In this document: piece after piece, positions 48,986 through 57,481 of the stretch
Layout: every line of letters begins with the position of its first letter
Numbering within the stretch: position 1 is the first letter of the stretch
Translations under genes and position numbers: made by a program
Origin: Microbacterium sp. MAH-37
Lineage (GTDB): Bacteria > Actinomycetota > Actinomycetes > Actinomycetales > Microbacteriaceae
Direction of reading: 5' to 3'
Assembly (NCBI RefSeq): GCF_009758255.1
Contig: NZ_WSEN01000006.1
Location: 124,001 to 188,000 of the forward strand
DNA length: 64,000 nucleotides
Notes under the pieces: generated by a model
What the model was told of the DNA's origin: nothing
Seen by the model: only the letters and a program-made list of their open reading frames with translations
Database searches by the model: none

Positions 48986-50059
48986 TCACAACTCCGCGTG
49001 CAGCGCCCAGACCCGCTCCGCTGAGCTCACCCAGGAGAACGCCTTCGCACGGTCTCCTCCGAGCACCCGCAGCTTCGCCGCCTCGGTTCCGGCAGCCGCC
49101 ACCGCCGCGTCCGCAAAGTCCTCCAGTGACACCACCAGACCGCCGTCGGCGATCACGTCACGGTGCACCCCGCTGTCGACGGCGACCACGGGAACGCCGA
49201 GCAGCATCGCCTCGATGACGCGCCACGGCCAGGCGTCCAGTGCGCTGACCGCCAGCACCACAGATGCCCCCGCGAGCACAGCCGCGCGGTCTTCGACCGC
49301 GAGCGCGCCGCGCACGTGCACCCGGCGTTCCGGCAGCCCCGCAGCGGAGGCGATCTCGACGATCGCCGGCTCCGCCCCGTCCGCGGCGTCGAGGACGACC
49401 ACGTCCAGTCCCGCAGCGATCGCCGCGGTGAAGCCTGCGGCCAGAGAATCGACGCCTCCGACGATGACCGCGTAGCGCTCTGGCAGCAGCAGCGCCGTGC
49501 GCCGCGCGGCAGCATCCGCCGGCTCTGCGAAGTCCTCCGGCGCGGCGCCTGCGATCACCCGGATGCGATCGCCGAACGAGCCGAGCTCGGCGAGCCGCCG
49601 TGCCATCGCGTGCGAGGGCACGACCACGGCGTCCGCGTGCTTGACAGCTCTGCGCAGCATCCCCCGCTGCCACGCGACCGAGGTCTTCGAGTACTGCTCC
49701 GGAGCATCCCACGCGCCCAGATCCCACAACGTGACGATGGTCTGATCGCCGTCGTGCACCCGGTCATGGCGCACCAGGGGCGCCATCAGCGTCGGCGCAT
49801 GCACGAGGCCGCCGCCGACCCCCGGGGCGAAGCCCAGCGGCCAGGATGCGGCGAGCTCGCGCCGTCCGACGGCCAGAGTGCGCACCTCCTCGACGCCCGC
49901 GATGGGCACCTCCGCGCCCGCCGGCGCGATCGCCGCCACCGCGCAGCCGCGCGGTGCGGTCGTCACGAGCCCCGCCGTGAGATCGAGCGAAGCCGCCGCC
50001 TGATCCGGGTCCACGACCGTCACCAGCTGGTCCAGGACGACACGCAGCAGCACACTCAT
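48986..50059 (-). CDS. Family 4-type glycosyltransferase
   Basis: GT-B fold enzyme of 357 residues resembling GT4 retaining transferases. The N-terminal half carries VHAPTLMAPL and DAVVVPSHAMARRLAELG, typical of the acceptor domain. The C-terminal half has VSALDAWPWRVIEAMLLGVPVVAVDSG, equivalent to the E-X7-E donor-binding motif, though only one Glu is clear. It has a leaderless-type start (TAGCCT six bases upstream of the ATG) and is separate from the LCP gene that follows. The sugar cannot be assigned. Confidence 0.82.
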   Translation of the reverse strand: MSVLLRVVLDQLVTVVDPDQAAASLDLTAGLVTTAPRGCAVAAIAPAGAEVPIAGVEEVRTLAVGRRELAASWPLGFAPGVGGGLVHAPTLMAPLVRHDRVHDGDQTIVTLWDLGAWDAPEQYSKTSVAWQRGMLRRAVKHADAVVVPSHAMARRLAELGSFGDRIRVIAGAAPEDFAEPADAAARRTALLLPERYAVIVGGVDSLAAGFTAAIAAGLDVVVLDAADGAEPAIVEIASAAGLPERRVHVRGALAVEDRAAVLAGASVVLAVSALDAWPWRVIEAMLLGVPVVAVDSGVHRDVIADGGLVVSLEDFADAAVAAAGTEAAKLRVLGGDRAKAFSWVSSAERVWALHAEL

Positions 50060-50065
50060 GTGCCA

Positions 50066-50071
50066 AGGCTA
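50066..50071 (-). promoter_or_regulatory. -10 box of the GT4 gene
   Basis: Minus-strand TAGCCT with a six-base gap to the ATG at 50059 and no ribosome-binding site. Confidence 0.5.
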
Positions 50072-50113
50072 ATCGGGTGCACCTGGGAACTCGGTTGGAC
50101 GGGATCCAGAAAC

Positions 50114-51571
50114 CTACGGCGTCGGCGTCTCCGTCGGCGGATGCAGCGTCCGCTGCACCATCTCGTGGATGGCGTCGAAGTCGGGCTCCCGTTCACTGAC
50201 CCCGCCGTCCGGCGTCAGCTCCACCGTCGTCACCTTCTGCTTCTTCGCCTTCATCACCAGGTCGAAGAACTCCGGCAGCTTGTCCTGCGGCAGATCGGTG
50301 TGTGCGAGCGCGGCCCCGGCGTCCACGATCGAGCTGAAGTTCGTGAGCACGTTCTGCGGGGTGAACTGCGCCAGGATCGCCTCCTGCAGCTGCCTCTGGC
50401 GCTTCATGCGGTCGAAGTCGCTCGTGGTGTACCGGGAACGCGCGTACCACTGCGCGGTGTCACCATCCATGGTCTGCTCACCCGGCTCGATCCAGCCTGT
50501 CGCCCAGTCCTCGGCGGGTTGGTTGCGATACGCGGGCCCGCCGCCCTCCGGCAGCCGCTTCTCCACCTTGATGTGCACGCCGCCGAGCGCGTCGATGAGA
50601 TCGGCGAAGCCGTTCATGTCGACGAAGACGTAGTACGGGATCTTGATGCCGAGCACGCCCTCGGCGGCGTCCTTTGTAGCTTCGATCCCCGGGTCGGAGC
50701 CATGCGCCACGGCGTCCGGATACAGGCTCTCGCCCTTGTCCTTGCGGCACACCTGGACCGCGTTGGTGAGCTGGTTGATGCCGGGTCCCCAGCCGCACTC
50801 CGGATCGTCGTGACCCTCGAAGTAGTTGCGATAGTCGTACCCGACGAGCTTCGGATCCCGCATCGGGCTGTCCTCGGCGAACGGCACGTTGGGCATGTCG
50901 CGGGGGATGCCGAAGATCGTGACCGCCCCGGTCTCGGCGTTCATCGAGACCACCGAGATGCTGTCGTACCGCATCGAGTCGCGTCCGGTTCCGCTGTCGG
51001 CGCCGAGCAGCAGGATGTTGTAGTAGCCGTCGCTCGGCGGCAGGCTCGGTCCGCTGTTGCCGAAGATCGCGGTGAACGCCCCGCGGCTGGACGCCACGGC
51101 GGAGGAGGCGTACAGAGCCCCCCAGGCCGCGAGGCAGAGCACCAGCAGCGCCGCGACCGGAGCGGCGAAGCGCGTGAACGGCGGCAGCTTGACCACTCGC
51201 AGCAGACGGATCGTGTCGATCGTCAGGACCGCCCAGAGCACGGCGTAGCCGATCACCACCACCTGCGCGATCGTGAGCACGAACCAGTTGCCCCCGAGCG
51301 TGATCGCCGCATCGTGCCAGAACAGCGCGAGGCCGATCGTGAGCACGACCAGCACCCAGCCCACCAGCGTCGCGCCCAGGCCGAACCGGCCCAGACGCCG
51401 GTTGCCCGCGAGGACCTGCGCGGAGCCCGGCACCAGCACGTTCATCGCCACGAGCCACCACGCCCGTCGTCCCATGAACGCCGGATCGGCGGACTCGGGA
51501 TTGCGCAGCGGCAGCGTCTCGATGAGCGGACGTCCCGCCACGCTGCGCTGACGGGGCGGGGCGAGGGTCAC
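50114..51571 (-). CDS. LCP (LytR-CpsA-Psr) family glycopolymer ligase
   Basis: Membrane enzyme of 485 residues that should attach lipid-linked glycopolymers to peptidoglycan on the outer face. The LCP domain spans about 180-405: [20 protein letters not shown] (185-204), GIPRDMPNV (221-229), [12 protein letters not shown] (313-324) and [20 protein letters not shown] (375-394) supply the pyrophosphate-binding Arg and Asp residues. Before it are four membrane helices (about 37-150), more than the single span of LytR. The C-terminus is a short acidic tail. It overlaps purE by four bases, so its transcription depends on the purE promoter. Confidence 0.94.
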   Translation of the reverse strand: MTLAPPRQRSVAGRPLIETLPLRNPESADPAFMGRRAWWLVAMNVLVPGSAQVLAGNRRLGRFGLGATLVGWVLVVLTIGLALFWHDAAITLGGNWFVLTIAQVVVIGYAVLWAVLTIDTIRLLRVVKLPPFTRFAAPVAALLVLCLAAWGALYASSAVASSRGAFTAIFGNSGPSLPPSDGYYNILLLGADSGTGRDSMRYDSISVVSMNAETGAVTIFGIPRDMPNVPFAEDSPMRDPKLVGYDYRNYFEGHDDPECGWGPGINQLTNAVQVCRKDKGESLYPDAVAHGSDPGIEATKDAAEGVLGIKIPYYVFVDMNGFADLIDALGGVHIKVEKRLPEGGGPAYRNQPAEDWATGWIEPGEQTMDGDTAQWYARSRYTTSDFDRMKRQRQLQEAILAQFTPQNVLTNFSSIVDAGAALAHTDLPQDKLPEFFDLVMKAKKQKVTTVELTPDGGVSEREPDFDAIHEMVQRTLHPPTETPTP

Positions 51572-52083
51572 AGGGAGTCCTTCAGCCGCCGGTTCTTCTC
51601 CTCGACCTGCGATTCCAGGTCGCGGGCGTACTTCTCCACCTGGTCGGCGAGCGAGTCATCAGATGTTCCGAGGATGCGCGCGGCGAGGAGTCCCGCATTC
51701 TTCGCGCCGCCGATCGAGACCGTCGCGACCGGGATGCCGGCGGGCATCTGCACGATCGAGAGCAGCGAATCCATGCCGTCGAGGTACGCCAGCGGCACCG
51801 GAACGCCGATCACGGGCACTGCGGTGACCGAGGCGAGCATGCCGGGCAGGTGCGCCGCTCCCCCGGCCCCGGCGATGATCACCCGGATGCCGCGTCCACG
51901 GGCGTCCCGCCCGTAGGAGACCAGCTTGTCCACCGTGCGGTGCGCTGAGACCACCTCGACCTCGTGCGGGATGCCGAAGTCGCTGAGCGCCTGGGACGCG
52001 TCGCTCATCACGCGCCAGTCGGAGTCGGATCCCATGACGACGCCGACGACGGGGCGGCTCGAGGAGTGCAGTGGCTCAGTCAC
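51568..52083 (-). CDS. purE: N5-carboxyaminoimidazole ribonucleotide mutase
   Basis: Class I PurE, 171 residues, moves the carboxyl group of N5-CAIR to C4 in purine synthesis, taking the product of Pur[15 protein letters not shown] is the substrate-phosphate loop with the catalytic Ser-Asp; SAHRTVDKL supplies the active-site His; [11 protein letters not shown] is the second conserved loop. The start is GTG with a TAGCCT box six bases upstream (leaderless). The C-terminal ~25 residues form a charged helix. It is followed by the LCP gene with a four-base overlap. Confidence 0.96.
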   Translation of the reverse strand: MTEPLHSSSRPVVGVVMGSDSDWRVMSDASQALSDFGIPHEVEVVSAHRTVDKLVSYGRDARGRGIRVIIAGAGGAAHLPGMLASVTAVPVIGVPVPLAYLDGMDSLLSIVQMPAGIPVATVSIGGAKNAGLLAARILGTSDDSLADQVEKYARDLESQVEEKNRRLKDSL

Positions 52084-52089
52084 CGTTCA

Positions 52090-52095
52090 AGGCTA
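52090..52095 (-). promoter_or_regulatory. -10 box of purE-LCP
   Basis: Minus-strand TAGCCT with a six-base gap to the GTG start at 52083; no ribosome-binding site. Leaderless layout. Confidence 0.5.
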
Positions 52096-52134
52096 CGGTT
52101 CGCGCCTGTGAGAACGGCGCAACGGCACGCCTAC

Positions 52135-52160
52135 GCCCTTCGTCTCGCTTCGCTCGCCCA
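52135..52160. repeat. Short REP-like sequence downstream of purK
   Basis: GCCCTTCGTCTCG followed by CTTCGCTCGC lies between purK and the purE promoter. The same 13 bases recur at 63164-63176 in another intergenic region, so this may be one copy of a dispersed intergenic repeat. Confidence 0.4.
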
Positions 52161-52169
52161 GGAACCGTG

Positions 52170-53285
52170 TCAGGCGAAGTACGCGGCCGCCGCGCGGGCG
52201 TCGTAGACCACGTCGTCCAGGTCGTCGCCTGCGACGTTGACGTGGCCCACCTTGCGCCCAGGACGGGATGCCTTCCCGTAGGTGTGGATCTTCGCATCCG
52301 GGTGGGCGGCCATCGCTGCGGGGAAGCGCTCGTCGATCGTGACGTCGGCGGGCCCGCCGAGGATGTTCACCATCACCGACCACGGGGCACGCGGGGCGGC
52401 ATCACCCAGCGGCAGGTCCGCGACCGCACGCAGGTGCTGCTCGAACTGCCCGGTCACCGCGCCGTCCTGGCTCCAGTGCCCGCTGTTGTGCGGGCGCATC
52501 GCCAGCTCGTTCACCAGCAGCCGCTCGTCCGTCGTCTGGAACAGCTCGACCGCCAGCATCCCGGTGACTCCGAGGCCGTCGGCGATCTGCCGGCCGATGC
52601 CCTCCGCGACCTGCACCAGCCGGTCTGATGCCTCCGGCGCCGGGGCGATCACCTCGGCGCACACGCCGTCGCGCTGCACGGTCTCCACCACGGGGTAGGG
52701 CACGACCTCGCCACTGGGGCGCCGGGCCACCTGCTGCGCGAGTTCGCGGCTGAATGAGACCAGCTCCTCGACCAGGAGCGCGTCGAAGTCGCCGAACCAG
52801 CCCGCGGCGTCGGCGGCATCCGACACGACCATCACGCCCTTGCCGTCGTATCCACCGCGCGGGGTCTTCACGACGGCGCGGCCGCCGTGGTCGTCCAGGA
52901 ACGCCTGCAGCTCCGCGGTGTCGTGCACGGCGGCCCAGTCCGGCTGCGGCACGCCGAGCTCGGCGAGCTTCGCGCGCATCACGAGCTTGTCCTGCGCGTA
53001 CTGCAGGGCGTCGGGGCCAGGGTGCACCGCCACACCGTCGGCGACGAGCGCGCGCAGCACCTCCTGCGGCACGTGCTCGTGGTCGAAGGTGATCACGTCG
53101 ACGTCCTTCGCGAACGCCCGCACGGTCTCGAGGTCGCGGTAGTCGCCGACGCCGGTGGCCGCCAGCTGCGCCGACATCCCCTCGTCCTCGGCCAGCACCC
53201 GCAGATCGAGTCCGAGCTCGACCGCGGGCGCGATCATCATCCGGGCCAGCTGCCCTCCACCGATCACGCCAACACGCACTGCCAT
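52170..53285 (-). CDS. purK: N5-carboxyaminoimidazole ribonucleotide synthase
   Basis: ATP-grasp enzyme of 371 residues making N5-CAIR from AIR, bicarbonate and ATP. GVIGGGQLARMM is the N-terminal motif, TPRGGYDGKGVMVV the ATP-grasp loop, and ELFQTTDERLLVNELAMRPHNSGHW the metal and substrate segment. The length is typical. The ATG has an AAGGAG ribosome-binding site, unlike the leaderless purE. purE follows on the same strand after 86 bases that hold a separate promoter, so the two genes are neighbours but may not be a strict operon. Confidence 0.96.
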   Translation of the reverse strand: MAVRVGVIGGGQLARMMIAPAVELGLDLRVLAEDEGMSAQLAATGVGDYRDLETVRAFAKDVDVITFDHEHVPQEVLRALVADGVAVHPGPDALQYAQDKLVMRAKLAELGVPQPDWAAVHDTAELQAFLDDHGGRAVVKTPRGGYDGKGVMVVSDAADAAGWFGDFDALLVEELVSFSRELAQQVARRPSGEVVPYPVVETVQRDGVCAEVIAPAPEASDRLVQVAEGIGRQIADGLGVTGMLAVELFQTTDERLLVNELAMRPHNSGHWSQDGAVTGQFEQHLRAVADLPLGDAAPRAPWSVMVNILGGPADVTIDERFPAAMAAHPDAKIHTYGKASRPGRKVGHVNVAGDDLDDVVYDARAAAAYFA

Positions 53286-53319
53286 CCGCGACTCCTTACG
53301 TCGCGTCCATTCTCCCGTA

Positions 53320-53892
53320 TCAGGGAGCCAGTGGCGGCCCCGCGGGCGGCGGCGCCCCGAGACCGGACTGCGCGTCGCGGTGCGCGAGGATCTGGCTGAC
53401 CTCGATCTGGTCGGCCAGCGTCTCGTGCACGAGGTTCACGCTGGGCACGTTCACCAGGCGCAGCGGCGCGTCGACGCCGTTGCTGAGCGTGATCGTCCCC
53501 GCTCCCCACATCCGCTGGATCATTCCACGGTGCACGCCGATCGTGTAGCCCCGGGCGTGGGAGACCTCCCGGCGACGGCGCGACCCGACTCCCTCGCGCA
53601 CGATCACGCGTCGGTTGGTGATCGTGTAGCTGCGCGAGCGCCACGTCAGATACGGGACGACGACCGCGATCAGGATCAGCGCCGCAGCCGCAGCCAGCAG
53701 CATCCAGTCCTGGAACGGCGCGGGCAGGTTGCCGTAGAAGTACGCCGTCGCCCCGAACACCCCGATCAGCACCAGCGCCGACCAGAACAGTCGACGCGCG
53801 TGCCCGTGGAATCGCGCGATCAGCAGCTCCTCGACGGGGACACCGGGCGGCGGCATCGTGGGCCGGCCGCCGAGCGTGACGGGCTGGGACAT
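53320..53892 (-). CDS. Membrane protein with bacterial PH domain (bPH2)
   Basis: Protein of 190 residues. Two membrane helices (about 35-53 and 60-82) are followed by a bacterial pleckstrin-homology domain (about 85-165), with SRSYTITNRRVIVREG as its opening. The start was placed at MSQPVTLGG with GGAG upstream rather than ten codons earlier. A Pro-rich C-terminus follows. In mycobacteria the homologue also sits between purK and birA. Function is unknown; such proteins may sense or stabilise the membrane. Confidence 0.85.
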   Translation of the reverse strand: MSQPVTLGGRPTMPPPGVPVEELLIARFHGHARRLFWSALVLIGVFGATAYFYGNLPAPFQDWMLLAAAAALILIAVVVPYLTWRSRSYTITNRRVIVREGVGSRRRREVSHARGYTIGVHRGMIQRMWGAGTITLSNGVDAPLRLVNVPSVNLVHETLADQIEVSQILAHRDAQSGLGAPPPAGPPLAP

Positions 53893-53943
53893 GGCTCCAT
53901 TGTGCCCAGGGGATGCTGACATCCTCCTGCGCGCCCCGGCGTG

Positions 53944-54699
53944 TCAGATCGGACGGACGTGCACCACGTCGCCGGCGGAGACCGGATGCTCCGCACCGTC
54001 CGCCTCGACCACGAGGCGTCCGTCCGCATCGAGGCGGGTCGCGACGCCGCGCAGCTCGCCTCCTGCGGGCAGCTCGACACGCACCTGCTGCCCGATCGTC
54101 AGGCAGCGCGCGGCGACCGCGTCATGCACGCGGGCGGACGCCGGCTCCGCGGCGAGCGCCGCGATCCAGGCATCCAGGCCCGTGACGTAGTCCGCGACCA
54201 GCCGGTCGGCGTCCGCGACAGCGCCCAGCGCGGCGAACGACGTCGCCGTTTCCACCGGCAGCTGCGCCGTCGTCATCGCGGTGTTCACGCCCGAGCCCAC
54301 GATCACGGCATCCGGCGTCGCCTCGGCGAGGATGCCGCAGATCTTGCGGCCGTCGACCAGCACGTCGTTCGGCCATTTGACCCCCACCTCGTGCTCCGGC
54401 AGCTGTGCGGCGACGGCGTCCGCCATCGCCAGCCCCGCCACCAGCGGGATCCAGCCGCGTGACGCGGGGGCGGCGGGGAGTTCCCGCAGCAGCACCGAGA
54501 TCGCGAGGGCGCTGCCCGGCGGCGTCACCCAGGTGCGGTCGAGGCGCCCTCGGCCGGCGGTCTGGTGATCCGTCAGCAGCACAGTCAGATGCGGCGCACC
54601 GTCGGCGGAAGCCCGCAGCTGAGCGTTCGTCGAGGGCGACTGGTCGACGACGTCGAGCCTGGCCGCGACGGCGGCGGTGCGAGGGAGGTCCATGTTCAC
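53944..54699 (-). CDS. birA: Biotin--[acetyl-CoA-carboxylase] ligase, monofunctional
   Basis: Enzyme of 251 residues (GTG start) that adenylates biotin and attaches it to carboxylase carrier domains. STNAQLRA, TAGRGRLDRTWVTP (the biotinyl-AMP loop) and GVKWPNDVLV, with the biotin-contacting Lys-Trp, are all present. It lacks the N-terminal DNA-binding domain of E. coli BirA, so it is not a repressor. The C-terminal SH3-like domain is present. The GTG overlaps the stop of the preceding gene (GTGA); an ATG two codons later is an alternative start. Confidence 0.94.
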   Translation of the reverse strand: MNMDLPRTAAVAARLDVVDQSPSTNAQLRASADGAPHLTVLLTDHQTAGRGRLDRTWVTPPGSALAISVLLRELPAAPASRGWIPLVAGLAMADAVAAQLPEHEVGVKWPNDVLVDGRKICGILAEATPDAVIVGSGVNTAMTTAQLPVETATSFAALGAVADADRLVADYVTGLDAWIAALAAEPASARVHDAVAARCLTIGQQVRVELPAGGELRGVATRLDADGRLVVEADGAEHPVSAGDVVHVRPI

Positions 54700-55061
54700 G
54701 CCGCCGTGATGACGGCGCCGCGCAGGGCGGCGGAATCGATCACGTGGCCGTCACCGGTCGGGCGCAGCGGCAGGTCATCGACTCCGATCCCGTCGATCAT
54801 CAGCCCTGCCTCGTCGCCCGCGGTCGTCGAGTCGCGCTTCCGACGGCGCACGTTGATCTCCTTGACGACGCCGGAGAGGCTTCCCTGCTCGCGCTCCAGC
54901 ACGACGGCACTGCCCTGCGCGATGGATCCCGATGCCACGCGACCGGTGAACACCGGGCCGCGGAACGTGATCACGAAGACGTCGTCGATCTCGAACCGGA
55001 ACGGGCCGGTGGCCGCAGGATTCGGCTGCGAGACCCTCTCTGCGCGGCGGAACAGCCCCAT
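54696..55061 (-). CDS. Small protein resembling EF-Tu domain 2
   Basis: Protein of 121 residues I do not know as a characterised family member. After a basic start (GLFRRAER) it has a beta-barrel-like pattern: FRFEIDDVFVITFRGPVFTGRVASGSI and a later GDEAGLMIDGIGVDDL, which parallels domain 2 of translation GTPases (GRGTVVTGRVERG, GDNVGLLLRGI). There is no GTPase domain. It overlaps the glycerophosphotransferase-like gene upstream by one base and birA downstream by three, so it is made with both. A role in binding a partner or RNA is only a guess. Confidence 0.75.
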   Translation of the reverse strand: MGLFRRAERVSQPNPAATGPFRFEIDDVFVITFRGPVFTGRVASGSIAQGSAVVLEREQGSLSGVVKEINVRRRKRDSTTAGDEAGLMIDGIGVDDLPLRPTGDGHVIDSAALRGAVITAA

Positions 55062-56347
55062 CAGTCCTCCTCCTCGTCCTTCGTCTCTTCGTCGTCGTCG
55101 TCCTCTTCGGACCCGCCCGTGCCGATCTCGGCGGCGTGCCACTCGTCCCACTTCTGCATGAGCTGCTCGATCGCGGCGTGGAACTTCTCGGTGGCGACGC
55201 CCTCGGTGGTGTCGCCGAAGTAGTGCTGCACCCACATCCGCAGCTTCTTGATGGCGTCATCGTCCGCGCGGACGCGCTCGACCTCGCCGACGATGTCGGC
55301 CGCGCCCTCGACCGTGAGCCACTCGCAGTCCGAGAGGTAGCCCTTGGTGTCGATGGAGGCCCGTTCGTCGGCGGGCCGCGTGATCAGCAGAGGCTTGCCT
55401 GCGGCCAGCCGGTCGTAGACCATGGCCGAGATGTCGACGATCGCGACATCCGCCGCGGCCAGCTGCCAGCCCAGCTCGGGCCCGTCGTCGAAGAAGTGCT
55501 TCGCGGCGGGATCTGCACTGTTCGCCTCGGCGATCGCGGCGAGGATCCGGCGATGCGCGGCCCCGTACTCGGCGTCCACCACTCCGCTGCGCGGGTGCGG
55601 ACGGTAGACCACGCGGTGCCTGCCCGTCGCGAGCAGTCCCTTCACCAGCGTCTCGCCATGCGTGGCGATGGAGCCGTAGTGGGCCGAAGGACGGTCGCCC
55701 TCCCAGGTCGGCGCGTAGAGAACCACCGTGCGCTCGTCGGGTGTGTACGGCAGCGTGCCGGAGTAGTGGTCGGCCTGCGGGCGGCCGATCTCGATGGTGC
55801 GGCGGTCGATGTCGTAGTCCCACAGCGTGCGGCTGAGCCGGTCACGCGCGGCCTGCCCCGCAACCAGCGCGTAGTCGTACGCCTTGTACTGGTTGGTGGT
55901 CATGTACATCTTGTCGGACTCGCCGTGGTTGATGAACACGTGCCAGCGGCGCCCGTACCGGAACATCTGGAAGTTGCGGGTGTTCTGGTTGACGTACAGC
56001 ACCACCCGGATGTCCTGCTTGGCGATGAACCGCTCCAGGTCGCGCACGGTCGGCACGAATGCCACCGGCGGCGCGTCCTCGGCGATCAGCTTCTCGGCGC
56101 CGGTCGCGGTGCGCGACAGCACGACGACGGGCCATCGCTCTGCGAGACCCGCGAGCGGCCGGTACCACTGCCGCATCTGATACATGTTCACCGCGCCGTC
56201 GGCGAAGTACACGGCGACCTGGAAGTGATGCTCCGGCAGCGGCGGCTGCTCAGCGATCGTGCGACGCACGCTCTGCACGGCCCTGCGCGAGTTGAGGGCC
56301 TTCCGCAGCAGGGAATAGGCCTTCTTCGCATCGGACACAACACTCAC
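55061..56347 (-). CDS. CDP-glycerol glycerophosphotransferase-like protein 1
   Basis: GT-B type enzyme of 428 residues of the TagF/TagB superfamily (Glyphos_transf). Family features are NHGESDK with the active-site His (about 141), YAPTWEGD (211-218), VYRPHPRS with the second His (about 261) and AADVAIVDISAMVYD. The first motif reads NHGESDK rather than the WHGTPLK of TagF proper. The acidic tail of about 20 residues (EEDDDDEE) is unusual. The GTG start follows a TACTCT box six bases upstream (leaderless). It heads the operon with the EF-Tu-like gene and birA. Confidence 0.85.
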   Translation of the reverse strand: MSVVSDAKKAYSLLRKALNSRRAVQSVRRTIAEQPPLPEHHFQVAVYFADGAVNMYQMRQWYRPLAGLAERWPVVVLSRTATGAEKLIAEDAPPVAFVPTVRDLERFIAKQDIRVVLYVNQNTRNFQMFRYGRRWHVFINHGESDKMYMTTNQYKAYDYALVAGQAARDRLSRTLWDYDIDRRTIEIGRPQADHYSGTLPYTPDERTVVLYAPTWEGDRPSAHYGSIATHGETLVKGLLATGRHRVVYRPHPRSGVVDAEYGAAHRRILAAIAEANSADPAAKHFFDDGPELGWQLAAADVAIVDISAMVYDRLAAGKPLLITRPADERASIDTKGYLSDCEWLTVEGAADIVGEVERVRADDDAIKKLRMWVQHYFGDTTEGVATEKFHAAIEQLMQKWDEWHAAEIGTGGSEEDDDDEETKDEEED

Positions 56348-56353
56348 GCATCC

Positions 56354-56359
56354 AGAGTA
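56354..56359 (-). promoter_or_regulatory. -10 box of the glycerophosphotransferase-like 1 operon
   Basis: Minus-strand TACTCT with a six-base gap to the GTG at 56347; leaderless layout. Confidence 0.5.
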
Positions 56360-56390
56360 CTAAGAGCATCTGTCATGAAAGGATCGGGAT

Positions 56391-57455
56391 GTGCAGGATG
56401 ACGCGATCACGACGGCCGGGGTCTCCTTCGTGATGCCCGTACTCAACGAGCGCGCCTACCTCGAGCACGCTGTCGCCTCGGTGCTGTCGCAGGACGTGGA
56501 CGGCCCCACTGAGCTCGTGCTGGCGCTCGGCCCCTCCGGCGACGGCACGACCGAGCTCGCGCATCGCCTCGCGGCATCCGATGACCGCATCCGCGTGGTG
56601 GACAACCCCGCGGCCGACATCCCCGTCGGGCTCAATCTGGCCATCCGGGCGAGCCGCTACCCCACGATCATCCGCGTCGACGCGCACTCCGAGCTCTCGC
56701 CCGGCTACGCGCATCGAGCGATGCAGACGCTGGAGCGCACCGGCGCGGCCAACGTCGGCGGCGTGATGCGCGCCGAGGGACGCACGCCCTTCCAGAAGGC
56801 GGTCGCACGCCTCTACAACTCCCCCGTCGGCCTCGGCGGTGGCGCCTACCACGGCAGCACGCACGAGGGCGAGGCCGAGTCGGCCTACCTCGGCGTCATG
56901 CGCCGTTCGGTGCTCGATGAGGTGGGCGGGTTCGACGAGAGCATCCGGCGGGGCGAGGACTGGGAGCTCAACCTGCGCATCCGGCAGGCGGGTCACCTCG
57001 TGTGGTTCGATCCGCAGCTCGCAGTGACCTACTGGCCGCGCGAGAGCTGGTGGCGACTGGCCCGGCAGTTCCGGGCGACGGGCGCCTGGCGCGGTGAGCT
57101 CGTGCGCCGGTACGGACGCCGCAACGGGCTGCGCTTCTTCGCGCCGCCGGCTCTGGTTGTCCTGATCGCCGTCGCACTCGTGATCGGCATCCTGCAGCTC
57201 ACCGGTGTCCTGTCCGGCACCGGTTCGCTGCTCGCGTCGATCGTGTACCTGCCTCTGATCGCCTACGCGCTGCTGGTGATCGCGGTGGCCTTCGCACCGG
57301 GCCGGCGCGGGTTGCGCGAACGGCTCTGGACGCTGGCGGTGCTCCCCACGATGCACATCGCTTGGGGGCTGGGTTTCGTGGCCGGGCTGTTCCACGGCGC
57401 GCACGACACCGTCGACGCCTCACGCCTCGGCGGCCGCAACACCCCGCTCCCCTGA
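56391..57455 (+). CDS. Family 2 glycosyltransferase with C-terminal membrane helices (ExoA-like)
   Basis: GT2 enzyme of 354 residues resembling succinoglycan-type ExoA proteins. VSFVMPVLNERAYL opens the domain; the metal motif lies in RVDAHSELS (DAH at about 97-99, variant DXD); GGFDESIRRGEDWELNLRI carries the GEDWEL acceptor motif. Three hydrophobic segments in the last ~110 residues anchor it in the membrane. The GTG start has AAAGGA upstream. It stands alone on this strand between glycerophosphotransferase-like genes, so it may act on the same glycan. Confidence 0.88.
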   Translation: MQDDAITTAGVSFVMPVLNERAYLEHAVASVLSQDVDGPTELVLALGPSGDGTTELAHRLAASDDRIRVVDNPAADIPVGLNLAIRASRYPTIIRVDAHSELSPGYAHRAMQTLERTGAANVGGVMRAEGRTPFQKAVARLYNSPVGLGGGAYHGSTHEGEAESAYLGVMRRSVLDEVGGFDESIRRGEDWELNLRIRQAGHLVWFDPQLAVTYWPRESWWRLARQFRATGAWRGELVRRYGRRNGLRFFAPPALVVLIAVALVIGILQLTGVLSGTGSLLASIVYLPLIAYALLVIAVAFAPGRRGLRERLWTLAVLPTMHIAWGLGFVAGLFHGAHDTVDASRLGGRNTPLP

Positions 57456-57481
57456 CCGCTCGAGGGAAGCCGAGGGCCGGA

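Noticed and set aside
53893..53922. Earlier Met for the PH-domain protein
   Set aside because: The later ATG has GGAG at the right distance and begins at the usual Pro-rich family N-terminus.
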